Part shown: in pieces, positions 17,505 to 26,761 of the stretch | Position numbering within the stretch: the stretch's first letter is position 1 | Layout: each line of letters starts with the position of its first letter | Source of the DNA: Vicinamibacterales bacterium | Lineage (GTDB): Bacteria; Acidobacteriota; Vicinamibacteria; Vicinamibacterales; JAMQPK01 | Length of the DNA stretch: 64,000 bases | Direction: 5' to 3' | NCBI GenBank assembly: GCA_023717525.1 | Contig: JAMQPK010000220.1 | Coordinates: 35,026 to 99,025, forward strand | Translations under genes and position numbers: made by a program | The notes under the pieces: generated by a model | Database searches by the model: none | What the model saw: the letters and a program-made list of their open reading frames with translations, nothing else | Told to the model about the DNA's origin: nothing

Positions 17505-19151
17505 ATGCCAGAAATCCTCTACTCGTGTGTTGTCGACGCCTCTCCTGTGCTCTACCACCAGACGATGGTATGGGCATGGACGGCGATCCATCTGGCAGGC
17601 ATTGACCCGTCACAACTCGTCGTCCACCTGGTTGTCGGCAGTGACGACCGGTTGCGGCGCGACCTCGCGCGGATCGGTGTGCGCTGTATTCCCGTGCAAC
17701 CGTTTGCCAAAGGCACTCCAAGCTGCAACAAGCTGGTCCAGCTCGACAGCGAAGCACTGCTCTCCCATCCGCGTGTCGTGCTGAGCGATTGCGACATCGC
17801 GTGGATCGCGCCTGTCGACGGGCACCTGTTCGGCGGGCAGCCACGAGCGAAGGTCGTCGACCTCGCGAATCCGCCGCTTGAACTACTGGAGCCGCTGTTT
17901 CTTGAGGCGGGCTTTCCGGATGCCGCAACGAGCATCACCTCGATTGGCAACCAGGCGACGTTGCACAACAATTGCAATGGCGGCTTGTACCTGCTGTCCG
18001 GTGGCTGGCTGCGCAGACTGCAGGAACCGTGGAAGCGCTGGCTGGATTGGGTCGAGGCGCGAGCCGTGCAACTCGGCCCTTACAGCGTGCACATGTTTCA
18101 GGTGTCCTTTGCGCTGGCGATGGAAGAGCTCGGGGCTCGAGTCGAGCACCTTCCACTCGAATACAACTTCCCGACGCACACAAACCGAACGGCGGAGTGT
18201 TCCGTTGAAAGCGATATTCGCGCATTGCATTTCCATCGGGCGTACGACACGTCCGGCCTGCTGTTGCCAACCGGCGTCGCGCGCGTCGACAAGGCAGTTA
18301 CCGCGGTGAACACCTTTCTCTGGCCGCGCTTCGCCGGCGCGTGGTGGATGAACGGGCCCGAGCTGGTCACGAGGGAATCGGTGCACGGACGATTCCGGAC
18401 CCGACGGTATGACCATGTTACGCAACAGCTGGAGACCTACGGCGCACACACTCGGAATGAGCTGGCCATGGTTCTCGCGTTCCTGCGGCCCGGTGATCAG
18501 GTCATCGATGTCGGGGCACACATCGGCACGTTCACCGTGCCGTTCGCTCGCGCGGTCGGGCCAGAGGGGCGCGTGGTCTCGGTCGAGCCGGGCATCGATG
18601 CGTTCGACTTGCTGCTCGAGAACCTGGCGCTCAACGGCGTGCTGGAACGCGTTCGGGCCGAATGTGCCCTGGTATGCGAACATCCAGGCGCCTATCGCGC
18701 GGCGGAAACGGCTGACCACACCAGCGCCACGTACTACGTAAGCACGGAGGGTGTCCCCTCGCTGGAGTGCCTGCAGTTGGATTCGCTTGCGGCGAATCTG
18801 GATAGTCACCGCCCTCTGCGGCTCATCAAGATCGACGTTGAAGGCATGGAGTTGTCGGTCCTGCGTTCTGCGGAGGCGCTCATCACGGAACATCGACCGG
18901 TACTCTACGTCGAGGTCGTTTCCGAACAATTGCTGCGCGGAGGCTCGACGGTCGCGGAACTCGAGGCTTTCCTGGTGGATCGCCACTATGGGTTCTTCCG
19001 CAACATTGGTGAGCGGAACTCGACAAACGATCGCTACGAGATCTTGCGGATTGCCACGCTCGACGAAGGCGGGCCCTTCTTCGACTGTCTGGCGATTCCC
19101 CTGGAGCGCTTGAGCGAGGAACCCGCGCTCCTCTCGTCGTCGAGCCGGTAG
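17505..19151 (+). CDS. Glycosyltransferase-like N-terminal domain fused to FkbM-family methyltransferase
   Basis: N-term resembles nucleotide-diphospho-sugar transferase (SDCDIAWIAPVDGHLFGGQ); C-term FkbM (LRPGDQVIDVGAHIGTFTVPFARAVGPEGRVVSVEPG...LIKIDVEGMELSVLRSAEALI). Confidence 0.85.
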   Translation: MPEILYSCVVDASPVLYHQTMVWAWTAIHLAGIDPSQLVVHLVVGSDDRLRRDLARIGVRCIPVQPFAKGTPSCNKLVQLDSEALLSHPRVVLSDCDIAWIAPVDGHLFGGQPRAKVVDLANPPLELLEPLFLEAGFPDAATSITSIGNQATLHNNCNGGLYLLSGGWLRRLQEPWKRWLDWVEARAVQLGPYSVHMFQVSFALAMEELGARVEHLPLEYNFPTHTNRTAECSVESDIRALHFHRAYDTSGLLLPTGVARVDKAVTAVNTFLWPRFAGAWWMNGPELVTRESVHGRFRTRRYDHVTQQLETYGAHTRNELAMVLAFLRPGDQVIDVGAHIGTFTVPFARAVGPEGRVVSVEPGIDAFDLLLENLALNGVLERVRAECALVCEHPGAYRAAETADHTSATYYVSTEGVPSLECLQLDSLAANLDSHRPLRLIKIDVEGMELSVLRSAEALITEHRPVLYVEVVSEQLLRGGSTVAELEAFLVDRHYGFFRNIGERNSTNDRYEILRIATLDEGGPFFDCLAIPLERLSEEPALLSSSSR

Positions 19152-19152
19152 A

Positions 19153-20265
19153 CTATTGAGGTGTGACCGTGATTGCCATCCCATCGCGAAGGTTCGAGAT
19201 CCCTTGAGTGATGATCAACTCTCCGGGCTTCAGTCCTGACACGATCTCGACATGTTCAGTGTCGACCAGTCCGGTCACGATTGGCCGCCTCCGCGCAACG
19301 TTCCCGGCAGCAATGAATACCGCAGCGCCGTTCTTCTCATCGCGGGTGACGGCGATGGGCGGCACGAGCGGTACATTCAAGCGCTGCTCCGCGTCGATCT
19401 CCACGGCGACCTGAGTACCCGGTGCGAGATCGGTCGGCGACTCGAACCCGAGCACGACGGGAATCATCGTCGCGCCAGGTTCGGCATCGGGCCGGATCGT
19501 CACCCGCAGGAGTTCGGTCGTCCCTCGCCCCTCCGCGACGATGCGAGCCTGCGCGCCGGACGCGAACCGCTTCGCATCTGCGATCGCGACGTTTGCGGTC
19601 ACCTGAACCTGCTTCGGATCGAGGATTCGCAGGATGGCGTCGGTTTCGCCCACGCCGACGGTATCGCCAGGATTGTGAAGACGTCCCGACACGATGCCGT
19701 TGAACGGCGAGAGAAGCGTCGTGTTCCGGCCTTGTGCTTCGGTCGTGCTCTGGGCCGCGCGCGCCTGGGCGAGCTCTGTTTCTGCTTCATTCGCGTCGCG
19801 ATCGGCGGCTTCGACTTCCATCCTCGACGCGGCGCCTCGCTCCATGAGCCCGTGAAGGCGCTCTTGCACCGTTTTGGTGTTCTTTGCCCGCAGCTCGGCT
19901 GCGTGCACCGTCGCGGCGCCAGCAGACGACTCGGCGCGAAGCGATGGAAATTCGAATCGCACCAGTAACTCGCCGCTCTTGACTGGATCGCCGACGTTCT
20001 TCGTGATTTCGGCAATTCGCGCGATTTGAGGCGCAACGAAGGCGACCTCCGCCCCTGGAAGCGTCGTTACTTGACCGGTCGCGCTGACGACGCCGCGGAT
20101 GCTGCCAAGCTGAACGCGCTCGGCAATCACCGGAACGGCGATGTCGGATTCAGGGTCTTCTGTGTTCTGGCGTGTGCAACCGGACATCGCCGCGCACACG
20201 AGCAGTGCGACAGGCGTCAGCGCGACTGAGCGCGTGATCTCCGGCATCGGCGCCCAGAATCGCAC
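19153..20265 (-). CDS. Efflux RND transporter periplasmic adaptor (HlyD family)
   Basis: Lipoprotein-like N-terminus (LLVCAAMSGCTRQ); barrel-sandwich/helical hairpin; LLSPFNGIVSGRLHNPGDTVGVGETDAILRILDPKQVQVTANV. Confidence 0.85.
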   Translation of the reverse strand: MRFWAPMPEITRSVALTPVALLVCAAMSGCTRQNTEDPESDIAVPVIAERVQLGSIRGVVSATGQVTTLPGAEVAFVAPQIARIAEITKNVGDPVKSGELLVRFEFPSLRAESSAGAATVHAAELRAKNTKTVQERLHGLMERGAASRMEVEAADRDANEAETELAQARAAQSTTEAQGRNTTLLSPFNGIVSGRLHNPGDTVGVGETDAILRILDPKQVQVTANVAIADAKRFASGAQARIVAEGRGTTELLRVTIRPDAEPGATMIPVVLGFESPTDLAPGTQVAVEIDAEQRLNVPLVPPIAVTRDEKNGAAVFIAAGNVARRRPIVTGLVDTEHVEIVSGLKPGELIITQGISNLRDGMAITVTPQ

Positions 20266-20274
20266 GAAACTGGG

Positions 20275-20703
20275 TTAGCGCGCCAGGTTGGGATGCTGAG
20301 TGGCCGCGACTTGCCGCTGGGGTTTGATGAGCTGGTTGAGTTTCGTGAACACGCGTTCATAGCCTTCCTGCTTGTAAAGGATATGCGCGCGGTTGCGGCT
20401 GATGATCTCGAGGTCGCGCTCGGCGAGATTGGCAAGGCCTGTCAGGACAATCACCGTCAGATTCGCGAAACGTTCTTCAAGGCGCATCAGCTCGAGCACC
20501 TCGAGCCCCGATCGATTGTCGTCGAGCGCGATGTCGAGAATCATCGCGTCGAGTCGGCCTTCCGATTCCTTCAGGCGCTTGAATGCCGTGTCCGGGTCGG
20601 AGGCCATTTGCACCTCGAAACCGTACATCGTGAAGAAATCCTCCAGCATGTTACGCACGGTCAGCGCGTCCTCGACGATCAGCACCTTCCGCATCGGGGC
20701 CAT
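20275..20703 (-). CDS. Single-domain response regulator receiver
   Basis: MRKVLIVEDALTVRNMLEDFFTMYGFEVQMASDPDTAFKRLKESEGRLDAMILDIAL...VIVLTGLANLAERD; no output domain. Confidence 0.85.
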   Translation of the reverse strand: MAPMRKVLIVEDALTVRNMLEDFFTMYGFEVQMASDPDTAFKRLKESEGRLDAMILDIALDDNRSGLEVLELMRLEERFANLTVIVLTGLANLAERDLEIISRNRAHILYKQEGYERVFTKLNQLIKPQRQVAATQHPNLAR

Positions 20704-20769
20704 TGAGCCCGTTTCTACAAGTTGAATGCCAGCTGGATTACTGGTGCTTTCCTGTGCAGCGGTGCGAAA

Positions 20770-20788
20770 GTGTCCCGGCGTGGGACAC
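20770..20788. promoter_or_regulatory. Perfect inverted repeat GTGTCCC-N5-GGGACAC upstream of the response regulator
   Basis: gtgtcccggcgtgggacac read directly; operator or terminator not distinguishable. Confidence 0.45.
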
Positions 20789-20808
20789 GGCGTTGCCAGT
20801 TTTGTCCG

Positions 20809-22077
20809 TCAGCGGAAGTCTCTATAAATGACGTGTCCATCAGGCTGGATGACACCGATCCAGGGCGAGGCGAGGTCGATGCGGCCGCCAAGAATTTCGT
20901 AAATGAACTGTGGGTTGCTCGTCGGCGGCAGGCTGAACTGAGTTCTGACGGCTCGCATGGGCCGCGCTTGCCGCACAAGCTCGCGCGATCCATCGACGAG
21001 CGCCCCGTACTCCGGCATGCGGACCAGCGTGCCCGCAAAACGCGTTCGCGCCGGGACGATCGCAACGGCTCCGGCCAGGAGCGCAATGCCGGCCGCCCGG
21101 GCAACCGCAGGTGGCCGCAACGCCGTCGCACTGAGAGTCAGAGTGAGAACCACAGCGGGCATCAACGAAAGGTAGTAATAGCGATCGAGAAAGTCGCCCA
21201 CGTAAAACGCGTATCCAATGACCGCCGCGATCTGCGGCAGCAGCGTCACCGATAGCAGCGGCAGGTCGTGCCGAAACCTGCTCGCCACGATGGCTGCGCT
21301 CAACACTATCAGCCAGACGGACCACGGTGCCCGCCACGGAGAAACAAGGATGAAGGTGAACGCCTCCTTGTAGCCTGCCACGCTGTTGGCCAACTGCAGC
21401 GGCTGACGGCCAGAGACGATCTCTCCGATGCTGTCGGCGACTTCAGACATGCCGCTGTCGGCGAATCGCGTCGATACCTGATGGACGGCGTGGGGAATCT
21501 GGAGGAGCGAGACGACGACCGCGATGATGGCGGCGTTGAGTCGAAGCGTCGCCCAATCGCGTCTGCTGAACGGGCCGGCGAGGAGAGCAGCAAAGACACC
21601 GATCGCCACGAACACTGCGCCTGTGTATGCCTGAACTGCGCACCAGACGATGGCCGTCGTCAACGCGATTCGCGATGGCGATCGTTCCGGCCACTTCAAT
21701 ATGACTAGAGCTGTCGCGATTTTTGCCAACGCAGAACCCACCATGGGGTTCCACACGAGCGCCGACAGGCTCAGGTCCAGGGACGCGGTCGCAAGCAGGA
21801 CGATCGTCGCCAGTCCGAGCCAGATCGACCTGGTTCGCTGCCAGACGGCGGCAAGCAGGATCGTGTCGGCCATCGACTGCAGAATCGCCTGACCGATGCC
21901 GCCCGCGTGCGGCAGATTCTGGAACCAGGGCCCGACGGTCACGCGAATCAACCAGAGAATCCAGTAGAACGCGGGGCCGATGGTGTAGCCGCCGACGTGC
22001 GTCGGTGGGCCGACCAATGGGAGTTCGCTGAAGGGGCCAAGCGCGATTCCCCAGTCGCGAATCTGATCTTCCAGCAA
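20809..22077 (-). CDS. Multi-pass membrane protein, GT-C/ArnT-PMT-like
   Basis: GYTIGPAFYWILWLIRVTVGPWFQNLPHAGG and repeated TM helices. In-frame TM-like sequence upstream (ATLALTFALTLTIRVWDIGSHFW) means the true start probably lies near 22150 at a non-standard codon or the frame is broken. Confidence 0.7.
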   Translation of the reverse strand: MLEDQIRDWGIALGPFSELPLVGPPTHVGGYTIGPAFYWILWLIRVTVGPWFQNLPHAGGIGQAILQSMADTILLAAVWQRTRSIWLGLATIVLLATASLDLSLSALVWNPMVGSALAKIATALVILKWPERSPSRIALTTAIVWCAVQAYTGAVFVAIGVFAALLAGPFSRRDWATLRLNAAIIAVVVSLLQIPHAVHQVSTRFADSGMSEVADSIGEIVSGRQPLQLANSVAGYKEAFTFILVSPWRAPWSVWLIVLSAAIVASRFRHDLPLLSVTLLPQIAAVIGYAFYVGDFLDRYYYLSLMPAVVLTLTLSATALRPPAVARAAGIALLAGAVAIVPARTRFAGTLVRMPEYGALVDGSRELVRQARPMRAVRTQFSLPPTSNPQFIYEILGGRIDLASPWIGVIQPDGHVIYRDFR

Positions 22078-22206
22078 CCAGAAGTGGCTGCCGATGTCCC
22101 AGACGCGGATCGTCAGCGTGAGCGCAAATGTGAGGGCGAGCGTTGCTGCGGGCTTGAAGGCGAAGATTCGCGATTATAGCGTTAGAATCGTGGCCAGGAG
22201 TCGCCG

Positions 22207-22671
22207 ATGCCGGTTACAAACGCAGTGCTGGGACCGAACGTCAAGATCGCTCTACCCGAGCTCGTCAATATTTACGGTTGCACCATAGGCAGCGACACGA
22301 AAATAGGGCCGTTCGTCGAAATCCAGAAGAACGCGTTCATTGGAGCGCGCTGCAAAATTTCGTCGCACTCCTTTATCTGCGAGGGCGTGACGATCGAGGA
22401 CGAAGTGTTTGTCGGCCACGGCGTCATGTTCATCAACGATCGCAAGCCGCGGGCCACAGCCGACGGAGCGTTGCAGCAGGAAAGCGACTGGACGGTGATT
22501 CCCACGCGAGTAGGCTTTGGCGCCTCGCTCGGGACCGGTTCGGTCATCATGTGCGGCGTGACGATTGGGGCTCGCGCGATCATCGGGGCCGGCGCCGTGG
22601 TCACCCGCGATGTGAAGGAAGATGCCATGGTCGCCGGAGTGCCCGCGCGCGCGTTGATCGCGCGAGAGTAG
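22207..22671 (+). CDS. Left-handed beta-helix acyltransferase (WbbJ/N-acetyltransferase type)
   Basis: Hexapeptide repeats: IYGCTIGSDTKIGPFVEIQKNAFIGARCKISSHSFICEGVTIEDEVFVGHGVMFINDRKP. Confidence 0.9.
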   Translation: MPVTNAVLGPNVKIALPELVNIYGCTIGSDTKIGPFVEIQKNAFIGARCKISSHSFICEGVTIEDEVFVGHGVMFINDRKPRATADGALQQESDWTVIPTRVGFGASLGTGSVIMCGVTIGARAIIGAGAVVTRDVKEDAMVAGVPARALIARE

Positions 22672-22677
22672 CAGGGC

Positions 22678-23688
22678 CTAGGAGCCGCGGAGTCCGAAGT
22701 CGAATTTCTTCTCGCTCCGCTTCTGCCGAATCCAATTCTTTTCCATAGCCTGCCAGAGGACATTCGCCGGCGTGATTCGGCCGTTCTGCACCGCGGCGCG
22801 CTTGCGAAGAACCGACGGCGTCCCCTTCAGCGCAGCCCATTTTCCCTTCAGATAGGGGCCGAGCAGGCCCACAGAGGCGTACTTCAGCAGTGCCGCCGCG
22901 TCATACGCCATGTGGCTTGGAAAGGACCTCAGCAAGAGGCTTGAAGGCGTGTTCTTCAAGTACGTCCATTCGAGATTCCGCTGTCCGTAAAACACGGCCG
23001 TCGCGCTGGTCTTTCTAAGCGTACCGCTACCCGCGTGGTGAACGATCGCGTTCGCCACATACACGCATCGGTGACCACGCAGCCTGGCGCGATATGAGAG
23101 ATCGACGTCTTCATAGACCATGAAGAAGTCCTCGTCGAATCCGTCGAGGCCGGCGAAGACGTCCCGCCGAATCATGCAGGCCGCTCCGCAGGCACCAAAG
23201 ACGTCACCCGACGCGTCACCGAGCGAAAACCCTGCTCCGTGGAATCGTTTGAAGGCTCCTCCCGCACGCAGGTATCCATCGCCCGCGCTGTCGATGATCG
23301 AAGGATCGTGCAGATAGACGATCCTGGATGTTGTCAGCGCTACGCCAGAATCCTCGAGAAGCGGCTTCTTCAAGGCGTCCAACCAGCCCGGCTGCGGCAC
23401 GGTGTCGTTGTTGAGGAACGCCAGGCAGCGACCCCTTGCGATCCGGGCACCCGCGTTGTTGCCAGCAGCGAATCCGAGGTTGCTGTCGAGAGACAACACG
23501 TGGACGCCGGGAAATCGTTCGCGGACCAGGTCGAGCGAACCGTCCGTAGAGGCGTTGTCGACGAGGATTAGTTCTCCATGAGCGCCAAGCTGGCTTTGTG
23601 TCGCCGCGAGGCAAGGCTCGAGCCACTGACGGCCGTTGAAGTTGAGGACGATCACCGAAACGTCGACGGTGCTCGAGTGGGAACTCAT
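22678..23688 (-). CDS. GT2 glycosyltransferase (rhamnosyltransferase-like)
   Basis: VDVSVIVLNFNGRQWLEPCLAATQSQLGAHGELILVDNASTDGSLDLVRERFPGVHVLSLDSNLGFAAGNNAG; MVYEDVDLSYRARLRG. Confidence 0.9.
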   Translation of the reverse strand: MSSHSSTVDVSVIVLNFNGRQWLEPCLAATQSQLGAHGELILVDNASTDGSLDLVRERFPGVHVLSLDSNLGFAAGNNAGARIARGRCLAFLNNDTVPQPGWLDALKKPLLEDSGVALTTSRIVYLHDPSIIDSAGDGYLRAGGAFKRFHGAGFSLGDASGDVFGACGAACMIRRDVFAGLDGFDEDFFMVYEDVDLSYRARLRGHRCVYVANAIVHHAGSGTLRKTSATAVFYGQRNLEWTYLKNTPSSLLLRSFPSHMAYDAAALLKYASVGLLGPYLKGKWAALKGTPSVLRKRAAVQNGRITPANVLWQAMEKNWIRQKRSEKKFDFGLRGS

Positions 23689-24776
23689 CGACTCGCTATC
23701 GCCCGGTACGCATCAAGGGTCAGGGCCGCGGTTCTGTCCCACGTGTAGTCCATCGCTCTGCGCCGGCCTGCCTCGCGCAGCCGGTTCGCGAGATCCGCAT
23801 CTTCGATCAGCCGTACGATACCAGCAGCCATCTCCATTTCGTCGTCTGGGCTCACGAGGATACCCGCATCGCCCACGACTTCGGGAATGGCGCTCGCTCG
23901 TGCGGCGAGCACCGGAGCGCCACACGCCATTGCCTCGAGCAGGGGTAGTCCGAAACCTTCATATCGCGATGGATACGCGAACACGGCGGCGCTGCAATAC
24001 AGATCCGCAAGAGTACGATCGTCGGTCGCATCTGCGAAGTGAACCTGAACATTCGCGCCGCGTGCCTCCTCCTCGAGTTTTGCGCGTTCGCCTCGGTCTA
24101 CCCCTGCCAGAACCAGCATGGGGCCGACGCGACTCGGCGATAGCGCCGGAAGCCGGCCCAGGGCACGTACCAGCATCAGGAGATTTCGACGCGGGTGAAG
24201 GTCGCCGACGTGAAGCACATACGGAGCCGTTATCCCCGGAGGGAGTTGACGCGGTGTTGCCCCTGCGAACGGCGTTCCCACGCCGAGGGGAACAACTCTA
24301 ATTCGCTGCGCGTCAACGCCGTAGGCGGCCGAGATCTCGCTTCGAGAGAACTCGGAGTCCGTGATGATGAGGTCTGCCGCATGAGCGCTCCGGCGATAGA
24401 ACCAGCGCCGCAGCGGGTCGCGGCGGTACGGGTACCACTCTGGATGGCGCTCGTAACTGACGTCATGAATGGTCAGGACAAGAGGATGCACGCCGCGAAG
24501 CGGGGCAGTGTAGGCAGGCGAGTGGAACACGTCGAGCCGTTCGCGTCGAACCGCGCGCGGGAGATCCACGAGGCACCAGCCGAGATTCGTTGGTGCGATC
24601 TGTCTGACGGGTCGACGTTCGGCGGCGGACGGCAGGGCTGCGGCTTCCGGCGAGCCGAAGACCACAAGCTCGTTACTCGGACGTACGCGGGCGAGGGCGT
24701 TCAGCAGCTCGGAGGCATATCGTCGCACTCCGCCCGCTGGAGATCCCAAGCTTCGCCCATCGAATCCGATTCGCAT
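23685..24776 (-). CDS. GT4 glycosyltransferase
   Basis: MRIGFDGRSLGSPAGGVRRYASELLNALARVRP...CSAAVFAYPSRYEGFGLPLLEAMACGAPVLAARASAIPEVVGDAGILV. Confidence 0.92.
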   Translation of the reverse strand: MRIGFDGRSLGSPAGGVRRYASELLNALARVRPSNELVVFGSPEAAALPSAAERRPVRQIAPTNLGWCLVDLPRAVRRERLDVFHSPAYTAPLRGVHPLVLTIHDVSYERHPEWYPYRRDPLRRWFYRRSAHAADLIITDSEFSRSEISAAYGVDAQRIRVVPLGVGTPFAGATPRQLPPGITAPYVLHVGDLHPRRNLLMLVRALGRLPALSPSRVGPMLVLAGVDRGERAKLEEEARGANVQVHFADATDDRTLADLYCSAAVFAYPSRYEGFGLPLLEAMACGAPVLAARASAIPEVVGDAGILVSPDDEMEMAAGIVRLIEDADLANRLREAGRRRAMDYTWDRTAALTLDAYRAIASR

Positions 24777-24807
24777 CGCGCAGAACGCAGGGACATTCTA
24801 CGGCCTG

Positions 24808-26664
24808 CTAGTGCACTATCCGAACATTCGGCGGCGCGATTGGCGGTTGCTGACCTATGAGGACCGGCCAACGGGCATACGTGCCGTTGCCGTTTTGACC
24901 GTCGGTGATCACTGCGTAGATGTAGTACTCGCCGAGAGGCACGACCGGAATGTTGTTCCAGACAAACGAGCCTGCCGATGTGGGGGCGCTCCCAATCGGG
25001 GTTGTTCCGCTTGTCGGATTGCGATCGGTGTCGTAGTACAGATTGACCGTTCCGTTGCTTTCGCTCGCGGTCCACTGGAACGTGTACGTACCGCCGGAGT
25101 TGAGCCGCTCGAGGGCGGCAAGCTTGATGCGCTTCAGGAAGAAGGTGACTGCGCCGCTGTACTCGTGCGGGTCGAACCGGAATCGGTCGATGCCGCCCAT
25201 GCCGCCCGGCACCCAGCCAAGCTGAGACGGCGAGCTCGCTTCGATTGGGAGAACGGCACGGTCAGACATGTCCAGGCTGACCTTGTCCAGAACGCTCACG
25301 CCGAGGCGCGAATTGAAAATGATGTCGTCCGTCACCGTATAGTTGATGCCGCCAGCTGCCCGCCACGCGATTCGTGCGATGGAGCCGTTGTTGACGTTGC
25401 GCGCCGCATTGGGGATGCCGAACTCGACGGTCAGAATGCGATAGCGGAGCGGATCGATGCGCGTGGCGTCGCCGCGCGATGAAAGGGGTTGAAGGATCGG
25501 ATCCCCTACGAGCCCGGGCTGAGCAGGGGCGCTGATGGCAGAGAAAACAGACACGCTTCCCAGCGACGTACCGGCCGGCGTTTCGGCAACAATCGGTGTA
25601 ATCGAGGGCGGTGCGCAAGAAGGCGGCAGGCAGAGTCCAAAATAATCATCGACATCCGAGAGCGCATTCATATCCCACGCGTTACCAAGTTGCGCTGTCG
25701 CGAAGTCGTCGGCGCTTCCTTCGTCTGAAGGCAACGTGAAGGACATCGTAGGAGTGGCGTTGACCAGGTAGGCAGTCCCCGGCCTGGTAAACGCACCGGA
25801 CGTGCCGGCCGCCCGCGCGAGTACTTGGTAGCTGCCGGGCGCCAGGGCCCCAGCGTAGAAGTTGTACCCGGCGCCGGAACCACTAACTAGGCATCCGGCC
25901 GAGTTGCCGTTAGCCGCGGAAGAAATGTTCTTCGCAAGGACTGTTTCGTTTCCGTTGGTGGTCGTGTCGGTGTCGAGGTAGAGATCGATGGCGCCGGAGA
26001 AACCGGTCCAGGTCGCCTTCCGGCAGAGGTTAGTGTCGATGTTGACCAGTCGAATCCAGTCGATCTGAATATTGAGTGTCGTGTTGTATGACGGATGAAA
26101 TCGTAACGAGCGAATCAGGCCTCCCCACGAAATCGGGCCAGTCTGTTTTCCGAGCGCCTGGAGGTCGACAAGATAGGTTCGCCATCCAGCGGTCAGGTTG
26201 ATGATGTTGCTGCTGCTATCGGTGAGGTCCCAGAGATTGTCGCGATTCCAGGTCAATACGCTCTGCGAAGGGCCGCTCATATTCACGCGAATCGCAAGGA
26301 ACCTGTAGAAGTCCGCGTCGATGGGATAGTTGGCGCCGGTCTTTCCCAGCCGCGCGGCGTAGGGGTTCCCAGTCTCGAGCAGAAAGACGTTCGGGCTGAC
26401 AGCCGTCGTTGCCGAGAAGATGCCGCTCGCGAACGAGACGTTGCTCAGTTCCGGTAAGGGGTTATCTGAGCCGTTCAGGAACCAGCCGAAATCCGTACGC
26501 TCGTTCATGTCCCAGGGGTCCTGGAACGTTCGAGCGGCGAAGTCCTCTGCCGACGCAACGCTGGCGGATCCGCCGAGGGTTACGGTCTGTGCGAGCAGAT
26601 CGACGGAAGTACACAGAAATGCGCACACAAAGAGCGCCGGGGCCGCCAGGGAGTACTTCTTCAT
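24808..26664 (-). CDS. Secreted protein with internally duplicated carbohydrate-binding-like modules and Ig-like end
   Basis: Start MKKYSLAAPALFVCAFLCTSVDLLAQ (ATG 26664); duplicated SAEDFAARTFQDPWDMNERTD.. / SADDFATAQLGNAWDMNALSD..; WTASESNGTVNLYYDTDRNPTSG. Confidence 0.6.
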   Translation of the reverse strand: MKKYSLAAPALFVCAFLCTSVDLLAQTVTLGGSASVASAEDFAARTFQDPWDMNERTDFGWFLNGSDNPLPELSNVSFASGIFSATTAVSPNVFLLETGNPYAARLGKTGANYPIDADFYRFLAIRVNMSGPSQSVLTWNRDNLWDLTDSSSNIINLTAGWRTYLVDLQALGKQTGPISWGGLIRSLRFHPSYNTTLNIQIDWIRLVNIDTNLCRKATWTGFSGAIDLYLDTDTTTNGNETVLAKNISSAANGNSAGCLVSGSGAGYNFYAGALAPGSYQVLARAAGTSGAFTRPGTAYLVNATPTMSFTLPSDEGSADDFATAQLGNAWDMNALSDVDDYFGLCLPPSCAPPSITPIVAETPAGTSLGSVSVFSAISAPAQPGLVGDPILQPLSSRGDATRIDPLRYRILTVEFGIPNAARNVNNGSIARIAWRAAGGINYTVTDDIIFNSRLGVSVLDKVSLDMSDRAVLPIEASSPSQLGWVPGGMGGIDRFRFDPHEYSGAVTFFLKRIKLAALERLNSGGTYTFQWTASESNGTVNLYYDTDRNPTSGTTPIGSAPTSAGSFVWNNIPVVPLGEYYIYAVITDGQNGNGTYARWPVLIGQQPPIAPPNVRIVH

Positions 26665-26761
26665 GAGTCCTCTATCCTGGTGTATGCAGGGTTCGATCCA
26701 AGCTGTGCCCACCGACATGGACAGGAGTTCTGCGCTGCTGTAGCCTGAAGCACGCGTTGTA

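Noticed and set aside
17883-19184. Long antisense ORF opposite the FkbM fusion gene
   Set aside because: Shadow ORF typical of high-GC DNA; Arg/His-rich, no recognisable domain. Same for 6221-7279, 7370-8728, 33173-34327, 35598-36767, 38900-40051, 57139-58179 and 62662-63888 (minus).
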